From Hyphomonadaceae bacterium (GTDB lineage: Bacteria; Pseudomonadota; Alphaproteobacteria; Caulobacterales; Aquidulcibacteraceae): a DNA stretch of 62,125 nt. Below are positions 25,751-33,144 of this stretch, one piece after another. The notes under the pieces are model-generated. The model was not told where the DNA came from. It saw only the letters and a program-made list of their open reading frames with translations, and did no database searches. The stretch covers positions 1 through 62,125 of the forward strand of contig JAHDXR010000019.1 of NCBI GenBank assembly GCA_023384105.1. The letters are read 5' to 3'. The translations under genes and the position numbers were made by a program. The stretch's first letter is position 1, and every line of letters starts with the position of its first letter.

Positions 25751-26304
25751 CGATGAGCAATGAAACGATCAGCCCTGAGCTGGAGCTGTTGAATCCGATT
25801 CCGCGTCCTGCTTCGGGACCGTTCACCGTGAAGGTGAAGCCGAAGAAGCGGGAGGTCTATTTCGTCGACAACAACAAGCCGAACTCGCTTGCGATCCTGA
25901 AACGCGCCCAGGCGGAGTTGCGGCGACGCGGCGTCGCGGTGCGCGAGGAGATCGGCAGCAAGCCGTTCGCCGGCGGACCGATGACGGACGAGCAATTGGC
26001 GGAATTGTCCCAGGAGCAGAGCCTAGTGCTATGCGGGATCAACGATTGCGGCAGCTGTTCGATGGGCGGCGCACTGGACTCGGTGCTCCTGCAGCGGGCG
26101 GGCGTCGCCGGCTTCACCATCCTGACCACTCCGTTCGGCGATCGCGTCCGCGACATCACTGCGTTTCAGGAGACGGATCGCCCGCTGCCGGCGATCGTGC
26201 TGACCCACCCGATGCAGAACATCAGCGACGAGGAACTCGATCAGCGCGCGGTCGAGCTGGCCGATGCGGCTGAGCGCATGCTCGATGGAGAGGATCCGCA
26301 CTGA
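25747..26304 (+). CDS. UGSC-family protein, cysteine form (CGSC motif)
   Basis: 185 residues; the start ATG at 25747 overlaps the previous stop, and ATG 25753 has a better-spaced GGGAG. The core reads VLCGINDCGSCSMGG with Cys96, Cys101 and Cys104. The CGSC tetrad corresponds to the UGSC motif of a family first noted among marine metagenomic selenoproteins, here with Cys instead of Sec. An alpha/beta fold is likely (REVYFVDNNKPNS, then TTPFGDRVRDITAFQ). A CxxC-like motif implies thiol redox chemistry. Flanked by NifU-like and thioredoxin genes in one operon. The reaction is unknown. Confidence 0.82.
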   Translation: MTMSNETISPELELLNPIPRPASGPFTVKVKPKKREVYFVDNNKPNSLAILKRAQAELRRRGVAVREEIGSKPFAGGPMTDEQLAELSQEQSLVLCGINDCGSCSMGGALDSVLLQRAGVAGFTILTTPFGDRVRDITAFQETDRPLPAIVLTHPMQNISDEELDQRAVELADAAERMLDGEDPH

Positions 26305-26582
26305 TGGGAACGTTGATTGAAGGCGTCAACGCGGCGATCGAGAATCTCCGTCCGTCTTTCACGGCCGACGATTTCGATATCAGCCTTGAAAGCCTTAGCG
26401 AAGCGGGGGATGTGGTCGTCGCGATCCGGGCAGGCCCAGGCGCGTGTCTGGATTGCCTCGTGCCGGACGCGATGCTCAGGCAGATCGTGGATGTCGCGGT
26501 CCGCCGATACGCCCCCGGCGTGGCGAGCGTGGCCGTGGTCAAGCGCGGCTTCGATGCGATCGAAGCGCGCGGATCGTCGTAG
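26304..26582 (+). CDS. NifU C-terminal-domain-like small protein with CLDC motif
   Basis: 92 residues. The pattern IEGVNAAIENLRPSFTADDF...VVVAIRAGPGACLDCLVPDAML...YAPGVASVAVV follows the NifU/Nfu C-terminal domain (LRPxLxxDGGD, then GACxxC). The scaffold motif CxxC is kept as CLDC, though the aspartate/glycine-rich stretch before it is altered. Nfu domains carry or transfer an Fe-S cluster; here the role may instead be thiol relay. It starts with TGATG overlap to the UGSC gene, with GGAGAGG about ten bases upstream. Confidence 0.75.
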   Translation: MGTLIEGVNAAIENLRPSFTADDFDISLESLSEAGDVVVAIRAGPGACLDCLVPDAMLRQIVDVAVRRYAPGVASVAVVKRGFDAIEARGSS

Positions 26583-26648
26583 CCGGCGTTGAGAGGAGCG
26601 GCCGCCATCTCGGCGGAAGGGCAGGTTGCGGAGACAGGGAGAATCCAG

Positions 26649-26972
26649 ATGATTGCTGTGGCCACCACATCCGCCACCTTCGAGCAGGACGTCCTGCAAG
26701 CCGAGGGGCCTGTGCTTGTCGACTTCTGGGCGCCCTGGTGCGGCCCCTGCCGCGGTCTTTCGCCGGTGCTCGATCAAATCCAGGCCGCTAACACCGGCAA
26801 GATCACGATCCTGAAGCTCAACATCGGCGAGAACCCCGATCTTGCAATGAGATACCAGATCACCTCCGTTCCGGTGATGAAGGTCTTCAAGAACGGTGAA
26901 GTCGAGGCCACGATCATCGGCGCCAAACCGAAATCCGCCATCGAACATGTTCTCGCGCCGTACCTCGCCTAG
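26649..26972 (+). CDS. Thioredoxin
   Basis: 107 residues from the ATG at 26649 (AGGGAG seven bases upstream); an earlier in-frame ATG is out of family. Classic thioredoxin: VLVDFWAPWCGPCRGLSPVLDQI with WCGPC active site, the cis-Pro region ITSVPVMKVFKNGE and a C-terminal helix. Last gene of the KASIII-UGSC cluster, 67 bases after the NifU-like gene. Its presence implies that a cysteine of the UGSC or NifU-like protein needs reduction. Unlikely to be the housekeeping thioredoxin because of its location. Confidence 0.93.
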   Translation: MIAVATTSATFEQDVLQAEGPVLVDFWAPWCGPCRGLSPVLDQIQAANTGKITILKLNIGENPDLAMRYQITSVPVMKVFKNGEVEATIIGAKPKSAIEHVLAPYLA

Positions 26973-27058
26973 ATGGGCGCATCTTCAAAGCGCGTTGGGT
27001 TTGACGGCAGGTTAAATAGGCTCGACGCTCTTCGCACGCGCGGGACGATCCTAACGAT

Positions 27059-27095
27059 AAAAAAACTCCGGCGACGGCATGGGCCGGCGCCGGAG
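27059..27095 (-). terminator. Intrinsic terminator of the TonB receptor gene
   Basis: On the minus strand, CTCCGGCG (27095-27088) pairs with CGCCGGAG (27073-27066) and is followed by seven T residues (27065-27059). It lies 24 bases after the receptor stop. The same hairpin could serve weakly as an end for the convergent thioredoxin transcript, but that side has no T run. Confidence 0.85.
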
Positions 27096-27118
27096 CAGGG
27101 GGCTCATCGGGAGGGAGA

Positions 27119-29245
27119 TCAGAACTCGTAGCCGATTCTGACTCCGACAGTGCGCGGCCGCCCATAGGCGACGCGGTCGCCGAGCGCTGAAGTGGCCATC
27201 CACTGAATTTGAGCCTCATCGGTGAGATTGTTGCCCCACAGCGAAAGCTGAAGGCCGTTCTGGTTCGGCCGCCATGAAATCAGCCCGTTCAGCAGAGTCT
27301 GATCCTCCGAGGCCAGCCGGTTGGTGACTTCGTAGAAGAACTCGCTCGTATAGAACGCGGTCAAGGTCGAGGCGATCTCGCCTTCGCCGACCGGCATCGT
27401 GTAGGTCAGGCTCACGTGCGCGGTGTATTCCGGCGAGAACTCGACCGTGTTGCCGGTTGCGTCGTACGGCGCAACGCTGCTGTTGCCGTTGCCGCTGGGC
27501 AGCGGAAGGAAGCCCTGTGCGTTGGGGAAGCTCTCGTATTCGGCATGCAGATACGACGCCCCCGCACGCAGGTCCCAGCGCTCGCCGATCGGCATGGTGA
27601 GCTCCGCGTCGAGGCCGTAGCTCTCGACGACGCCGGCGTTGGTGGTCGTCAGCAGGCCCGATCCAGGATCGATCGCCTGAACCTGCAGATCTTCGTAATT
27701 GTAGGTGAAGGCCGAGAGGCTGAAGGCTGTGCCTGCGCGCGCATACTTGTAGCCGATCTCAAAGGCCTCGATATTTTCAGGATTGATCGGCGTGCTGCTG
27801 TTTGCGGTCACGTTGTAGGTGCCGCTCTTAAAGCCTTCGCTATACGTGGCGTAGATGTTGGAGTGGTCGTTCAGCGCGTAGCGAACCGACAGGCGCGGCG
27901 TGGTGGCGTTCCACGAAGTTTCGTCCTGGTTGACCACGCCGCCCGCGCGCGACTGCCAGAAGTCGCGCGTTTCTTCGCTGTAACGAACGCCGGCGAGCAC
28001 GAACAGGTTGTCGAGCACTTCGTATTCGACTTCGCCGAACACCGCCCACGCGTCGGTGTCGATCGTCGCTTCGAGTACGAACGCGCCTGTGGTCGAGAGC
28101 AGGAAGGGCTCTTCGCCTTCGTCGCGATAGACGAACGCGCCGGCCACCCATTGCAGGCGTCCCGGGCCGTCGGAGCTCAGGTTGAGTTCCTGGCTCAGCG
28201 TTCGTTGGGTGGTCTTGAACGTCGTCGCCGACGCATTGGCCGTCGTGCCGTCGAGGTCGGAGCGGAAGTCGACTTCGGCGTCGGCATAGCTCGTCACCGA
28301 CCTCAGCGTGACGCCGCCGAAATCATACTCCCACTGCAGATCGGCGCCCCAGCTCTCGAGTTCGAAATAGGGGATCAAGCTCTGGGCGATTTCGTAGGGG
28401 TCCGGATAGTGCGGTGCGGCCGGATTGCTCGTGTTGCCGTCGATAATGTCGTAGGCCGAGCCCGTAGTGTCGTCCATGGTGAGGCCATAGATGGACCCGA
28501 TCAGATTGAAGCGCTCGTTGGGTTCGTAGAGAACGCGCACGCGGCCGAGCGTTTCATGGTGATCTGCCAGCCATTCGCCCTGAGCGACGTCATAGACATA
28601 GCCGTCGTCTTCCTTGTTGGCGAAGCTCACGCTGACGCCCACGGTGTCCGTGATCGGCGTCGTGAAATAGCCGCGCAGATCGCGCTCGTTGAAGCTGCCG
28701 TAGGAGAGCGAGATGTTGCCTTCGGCCTCGTCGAGCGAAGGCCGCCGCGTGGTGATGACGATGGCGCCGCCGGTCGCGTTACGGCCGAACAGCGTGCCTT
28801 GCGGGCCCTTGAGCACTTCCACGCGCTCGATATCGGCCAAGGCGAACTGGTTGCTTTGCTGGTTCGGCCTGTAGACGCCGTCAAGATAGACCGAGACGTT
28901 CGCATCGGAGCCGAGCGAGGTGACCTGCGATCCGACGCCGCGAATGACCGGGCGCACGAAGCCGGTGCTGCGCGAGACGACGAGCCCCGGCGACAGGACC
29001 GACAGATCGGTCATCGAGGTGAGGCCGGCGTTCTCGATCGTTTCCGCCGAGACCGAGGTCATGGCGATCGGCACGTCCACCACGGCTTGCTCGCGCCGCT
29101 GGACGCCGGTGACCACGATCTCGTCGGAGCTTTCAGCGGAAACCGTATTCTCCTGCGCCGCAGCCACACCTGAGAGCGCGGCGACCATGCTGGCCAAGAG
29201 GTAGCTGGACCCAAACGCGAGTTGCTTCTTCCGGTGGCTCTTCAT
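27119..29245 (-). CDS. TonB-dependent outer-membrane receptor 1
   Basis: 708 residues from the ATG at 29245 (GGGGAGG upstream). A signal peptide covers residues 1 to about 30, ending in GVAAAQ. A plug domain follows (about 40-170: DEIVVTGVQRREQAVVDVP, VEVLKGPQGTLFGRNATGG), then a 22-strand barrel ending in aromatic YEF. Similar receptors in sphingomonads and caulobacters take up steroids, aromatics, saccharides or chelates. With no siderophore or vitamin genes nearby, uptake of the island's hydrophobic substrate is the more likely role. Confidence 0.95.
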   Translation of the reverse strand: MKSHRKKQLAFGSSYLLASMVAALSGVAAAQENTVSAESSDEIVVTGVQRREQAVVDVPIAMTSVSAETIENAGLTSMTDLSVLSPGLVVSRSTGFVRPVIRGVGSQVTSLGSDANVSVYLDGVYRPNQQSNQFALADIERVEVLKGPQGTLFGRNATGGAIVITTRRPSLDEAEGNISLSYGSFNERDLRGYFTTPITDTVGVSVSFANKEDDGYVYDVAQGEWLADHHETLGRVRVLYEPNERFNLIGSIYGLTMDDTTGSAYDIIDGNTSNPAAPHYPDPYEIAQSLIPYFELESWGADLQWEYDFGGVTLRSVTSYADAEVDFRSDLDGTTANASATTFKTTQRTLSQELNLSSDGPGRLQWVAGAFVYRDEGEEPFLLSTTGAFVLEATIDTDAWAVFGEVEYEVLDNLFVLAGVRYSEETRDFWQSRAGGVVNQDETSWNATTPRLSVRYALNDHSNIYATYSEGFKSGTYNVTANSSTPINPENIEAFEIGYKYARAGTAFSLSAFTYNYEDLQVQAIDPGSGLLTTTNAGVVESYGLDAELTMPIGERWDLRAGASYLHAEYESFPNAQGFLPLPSGNGNSSVAPYDATGNTVEFSPEYTAHVSLTYTMPVGEGEIASTLTAFYTSEFFYEVTNRLASEDQTLLNGLISWRPNQNGLQLSLWGNNLTDEAQIQWMATSALGDRVAYGRPRTVGVRIGYEF

Positions 29246-29560
29246 CGTTCCTCCCCTGTGTTCGTTAGGACGACCGAGCAGGCGTAAGGCCATCCGACGC
29301 GAAGGCTACAAATCACGCCTTTATTGTCAATCAATTAGTTCAACATTAGAATGGTTTTGGTGTTGTGCGCGGCGAAGCGTGTCGCCTGGGCCGCAGAACG
29401 AATGCGTCAGCGCGTCAGCCCGCAGTAAGCAAGCCGTCATCTATCTAGCGGAAAAATCAGAATATTTATGAATGGGGCTGACAAACGCGCTAGGGCTGGT
29501 TTGCGGTTGGCGCCGCCGCTAACCCGCTCGAGCAATATCAATAGATATGAGCATTTTGGC
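29246..29560. other. 315-base intergenic region before TonB receptor 1
   Basis: AT-rich near 29320-29460. Contains TCAATTAGTTCAAC (29331-29344), a loose match to the island motif, about 90 bases from the receptor start, and TCATCTATCTAGCGG near 29435. Presumed promoter and operator of the receptor. No gene is seen. Confidence 0.5.
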
Positions 29561-30343
29561 TTATCGGCCTGACCAAACCGGCGCGCGCTTTTCGGCGAAC
29601 GCGCGCGGCCCCTCGCGCGCATCTTCGGACGCCAGCATGGCCGCCACGGCCGGGTAGCTTTTTTGGCTGCGCGTAGCGGCGGCGAGGCTCGCCTCCTCCA
29701 TCGAGCGACGCACCGTTTGCTTCGACGCACGCACCGACATCGGGCTGCAGCCCAGGATTTTTTCCGCCCATCGGCGCGCGGCGGCGAGCGCTTCGCCTCG
29801 CGGCGCGATCTCATTGATCAAGCCAAAGCGCTCCGCCTGGGCGGCGTCGATCGCCTGGCCGGTCAGGATCATGCCCATGGCTTGCTTCAGCGGAATCTGA
29901 TGCGGCAGCCGCAGCAGACCCCCGCCCAGCGCGGCAAGGCCGACGCGCGGTTCGGGCAGGGCGAAGGTGGCGTTCTCCGAAGCCACGATAAGATCGCATG
30001 CCAAGGCGATCTCGAATCCGCCGCCGGCGGCGACGCCGTTCACGGCCGCGATGACGGGCTTGTCCAGGTCGAACCGCGCGACGAGCCCGCCAAATCCTGA
30101 AGGCGGCATCGAATAGCCTCCGCGCGCGGCATGAGCTTTCAGATCATTGCCCGCGCAGAATGCGCGGTCGCCCGCGCCGGTAATGATCGCGATCCAGAGC
30201 TCGGAATCCCGGGCGAACGCATCGAAGGCCTCGTGCAGCTCCGCGCAGGCCTCGGAATGCAGCGCGTTCATCACCTCGGGCCGTTCGATGGTGACGGTGA
30301 GAATGCGTCCGGCTGCGGCGGTGGAAATGTGCGCATAGGACAT
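29561..30343 (-). CDS. Crotonase (enoyl-CoA hydratase), both glutamates present
   Basis: 260 residues from the ATG at 30343 (GGAG six bases upstream); a long upstream extension overlaps the ligase and is not real. FCAGNDLKAHA, NGVAAGGGFEIALA (first Glu) and LPEPRVGLAALGGG (second Glu) support true hydratase activity of the carnitinyl-/enoyl-CoA hydratase type. It follows the ligase by about 50 bases on the same strand, so the two probably act on one substrate. Confidence 0.92.
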   Translation of the reverse strand: MSYAHISTAAAGRILTVTIERPEVMNALHSEACAELHEAFDAFARDSELWIAIITGAGDRAFCAGNDLKAHAARGGYSMPPSGFGGLVARFDLDKPVIAAVNGVAAGGGFEIALACDLIVASENATFALPEPRVGLAALGGGLLRLPHQIPLKQAMGMILTGQAIDAAQAERFGLINEIAPRGEALAAARRWAEKILGCSPMSVRASKQTVRRSMEEASLAAATRSQKSYPAVAAMLASEDAREGPRAFAEKRAPVWSGR

Positions 30344-30392
30344 GATCGCTCCGGACGAGAGACAGCGTTGTGAAATGGTGCGTGAATGGACC

Positions 30393-31943
30393 TCAGGCGC
30401 GCCTTGCCGGCGGCGCCTGTCCTGCCGCAACGAGCGCGCGGAACGCGGCCTTGTCGAGCTTGCCGCTTCCCAGCATGGGCAGATCGCGCAGCGATCCGAG
30501 GATGGTCCAGCGCGCCGGCAGCTTGAATGCGCTGAGGCGCTGGCGCGCTGCTTCGGCGAGTGCGCCGATGTCGATATTGACGCCTTCGCCAAGCAGCACC
30601 GCGGCGCCCACGGCGTTCTGCCCATCGATTTCGATATTGGTTGCGAACGCGCGCAGCACGCCCGGAATTGTGGTGAGCGCCTCCTCGACTTCCGAGGGAT
30701 AAACGGTTGCGCCCTTCACTTTGAACATGTCGTCGCGCCGGCCGACGAAGAACAGAAAGCCCTCGTCATTGATCTGCGCCAGATCGCCGGTATTGTACCA
30801 ATTATCCGGTGTGAACACCTCGGCGTGATCGCGTCCGCACATGCCGCGCATGATGTTCGGCCCCGAAATCTGCAGCAGACCCACCTGGTTCGGCGACAAT
30901 TCCTCCAGCGTGTCGGGGTCCACAATACGCATCCGGATCGACCCGAGCGGTTTGCCGAAACTGCCCCAGCCGCTCTCGGGCATATCCTGATCGAGCGGCC
31001 ATCCGGCGATCGGGCCGAAACTCTCGGTCATGCCGTAAAGGTTGGCGCGTCTTCCAGGCGCGCTGCGCAGTTCCGGCGGCAGCAGAGCTTCGAGGCTGCC
31101 TGGGCGCAGGCTCGAAAGATCGGCGGCGGCGAAATCGGGATGGCGTGCGATCTGCAGCGCCTGGTCGGGCCAGCCGCGAAAGATGGTGACTCTTTCGCGC
31201 TCGAGCAGGCGCAGCGTGCGGGCGGGTTCGGGCGAATGCTCGGTGATCAAGGTGGCGCCTGAGATGAGCGCGGCCAGCAATCCGGCGCCGAAGCCGCCCA
31301 TCCAGAAGAAGGGCATGGGCAAATAGACGCGCTCGCCCTTGCGGAAACAGCGCGGCGCGGCTGCGTCGCGCGTCGCCCGGATCGCGCCGCCGTGCGTGTG
31401 GATGATCCCCTTGGGTGCGCCCTGGCTGCCGGACGTGAACATGATCGCCATGTCGTCCGACGGGGTGACGGCGGCTTCCGCCATCGCCACCGCGGTTCGG
31501 TCGGACGGTCCGCTGAAGTCGAATTCGGACCACCAGACGATGTCGGCGAGTGCGGGCAGGGCGCTGCGGTCGAGCTGGGCGATGTCGTCCCGATAGTTGC
31601 GGCCTCTATGGCTCTCCGACAGGATCAGCCGCTTGATGCCGGCGGTCGCGAGCTGTTGCTGCAGTTCGCGCGGCCGCAGCAGCGTGCTGAGCGGAGCGAC
31701 GATTGCGCCTACACGCATCAATGCATAAGCGGTCGCCGCCCAGTTCGCGCTGTTGGGCATGAGCAGACCGACGGCGTCGCCTTTTTCGAGGCCGCGCGCC
31801 AGAAGCGCGCTGGCGATATCGGCCGAACGCCGTTCGAGTTCGGCGTAGGTCAGCGACTCTACGTCATCGACGATCGCGGCGACGTCAGCGGAGTCCGCCA
31901 GCCTTTCCTTGAACAGTGCGGCGACAGTTTCGGCTGGCGTCAT
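30393..31943 (-). CDS. Acyl-CoA synthetase (class I adenylate-forming)
   Basis: 516 residues. Signatures: MFTSGSQGAPKGIIHTHGG, YGMTESFG, YNTGDLAQINDEGFLFFVGRRDDMFKVKG and the C-terminal Lys in PMLGSGKLDKAAFRAL. Forms acyl-CoA from a carboxylic acid, CoA and ATP. It is distinct from the first ligase (10643), whose P-loop and hinge differ, so the island can activate two different acids or intermediates. Divergent from a crotonase gene across 327 bases. Confidence 0.93.
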   Translation of the reverse strand: MTPAETVAALFKERLADSADVAAIVDDVESLTYAELERRSADIASALLARGLEKGDAVGLLMPNSANWAATAYALMRVGAIVAPLSTLLRPRELQQQLATAGIKRLILSESHRGRNYRDDIAQLDRSALPALADIVWWSEFDFSGPSDRTAVAMAEAAVTPSDDMAIMFTSGSQGAPKGIIHTHGGAIRATRDAAAPRCFRKGERVYLPMPFFWMGGFGAGLLAALISGATLITEHSPEPARTLRLLERERVTIFRGWPDQALQIARHPDFAAADLSSLRPGSLEALLPPELRSAPGRRANLYGMTESFGPIAGWPLDQDMPESGWGSFGKPLGSIRMRIVDPDTLEELSPNQVGLLQISGPNIMRGMCGRDHAEVFTPDNWYNTGDLAQINDEGFLFFVGRRDDMFKVKGATVYPSEVEEALTTIPGVLRAFATNIEIDGQNAVGAAVLLGEGVNIDIGALAEAARQRLSAFKLPARWTILGSLRDLPMLGSGKLDKAAFRALVAAGQAPPARRA

Positions 31944-32270
31944 CCCTTGGCTCGCGATCTTATCTGCGCCTGCCTTCCCGCGCGCCGAAGCGCGATCGCG
32001 CGGAAGGGTTGCGCGTATCGTTGGAGTATTATTGTATATATATATGGGCCGTTTCTAGGGTCAACGACGGCGGAAATGGGCGTGAGAAGCGGCTTCCTCA
32101 GCCATGCCGACCGGCGCGGTCGCGTAAGTGCAGGCGGGATCGGCGCTGCGCTCCGGCGCCGGCGTGCAAGGGAAAGCGCGGGGGACTGGGGAAAGCAGCC
32201 TGCGATCTTTGCGTTCCGCAACCCGGTGCGCTGCGCCAAAAGCCGCGGCAAGGTGGAGGAGAGCGAAATC
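31944..32270. other. 327-base divergent promoter region
   Basis: Between the minus-strand synthetase and the plus-strand crotonase. A segment near 32025-32050 (TATTATTGTATATATATAT) is extremely AT-rich compared with its surroundings and is a natural melting site for divergent promoters. The frame that runs through this gap into the crotonase has no family similarity, so the gap is non-coding. Confidence 0.55.
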
Positions 32271-33038
32271 ATGGATCATGCCCGCCGTGAGGACCGCGAC
32301 GGCGTCGCCGTCGTCACGCTGGATCGCCAGGACAAGCGCAACGCAATGTCGATTGCGATGCGCGACGCCATCTGGGCCGCCGTCGAAGATTTGCGCGAGC
32401 GCGAGGATCTGCGAGTATTGCTCATCCGCGCCGAAGGTGCGTTTTTCACTGCCGGCATCGATATCGTCGAGCATCAGAAGACATCGAGCCACACGCGATC
32501 GATGATGCGGTTCCGCCGCGACTATCGCCGCAATCTGCATCAATTCCTCGATGAAATGGAGGCTGTTGAGAAGCCGGTCGTGATGGCGATCAACGGGCCG
32601 TGTCTCGGGCTTGGGGTCGAAATGGCGGGCGCGGTCGATTTCCGGATCGCTTCGGAAACCGCGTGGTTCGCCTTGCCCGAAGTGGATCTCGGCATGATCG
32701 CCGGCAGCGGCGGCACCAGCCGCATCGTGCGCCTGTGCGGCGTCGGCTGGGCCAAGTGGCTGGGCATGGCGGGTGAGCGCATGGACGCCGACACCGCCCG
32801 GATCGCCGGCCTCGTGCAGGCGGTATGGCCGCAGGACAGGTTCGAAGCTGAGGTGTGGGCGTTCTGCGAGCGTTTGACCAAGCGTCCGGCGGACGCAATG
32901 GGCGTGTCGAAACTGGCGATCGATCTCTGCCGCGACCTCGACCGCGCGTCAGGGCGCACCGTGGAGCGTTTGGCCAATACGCCCCTGGCGCTGCGCGACA
33001 ACACAGGTCTGGTGGCCAAGCGTCTGAAAGGCGAGTGA
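32271..33038 (+). CDS. Crotonase (enoyl-CoA hydratase), both glutamates present
   Basis: 255 residues from the ATG at 32271, preceded by GGAGGAGAG. FTAGIDIVEH, NGPCLGLGVEMAGAVDF (first Glu) and LPEVDLGMIAGSGGTSR (second Glu). A likely true hydratase. It lies 106 bases before the double ACAD on the same strand, so dehydrogenation and hydration could be consecutive. The gap between them carries the island motif at 33076. Confidence 0.92.
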   Translation: MDHARREDRDGVAVVTLDRQDKRNAMSIAMRDAIWAAVEDLREREDLRVLLIRAEGAFFTAGIDIVEHQKTSSHTRSMMRFRRDYRRNLHQFLDEMEAVEKPVVMAINGPCLGLGVEMAGAVDFRIASETAWFALPEVDLGMIAGSGGTSRIVRLCGVGWAKWLGMAGERMDADTARIAGLVQAVWPQDRFEAEVWAFCERLTKRPADAMGVSKLAIDLCRDLDRASGRTVERLANTPLALRDNTGLVAKRLKGE

Positions 33039-33075
33039 GCGGCTTGCCGGCGCGCAGCGAGTATGCTCCAAATAA

Positions 33076-33089
33076 CTAGATAATTGAGC
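33076..33089 (+). promoter_or_regulatory. Putative operator CTAGATAATTGAGC
   Basis: Located 56 bases before the double ACAD start at 33145, sharing AATTGAGC and the preceding TAnA with the 2364 and 20240 sites. Suggests that the ACAD has its own promoter despite the upstream crotonase. Confidence 0.45.
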
Positions 33090-33144
33090 GCGTCGCGGCT
33101 GAACCGCCCCGCGCGTCCGACCGCGCGCCTGGGAAGACAGAGCC

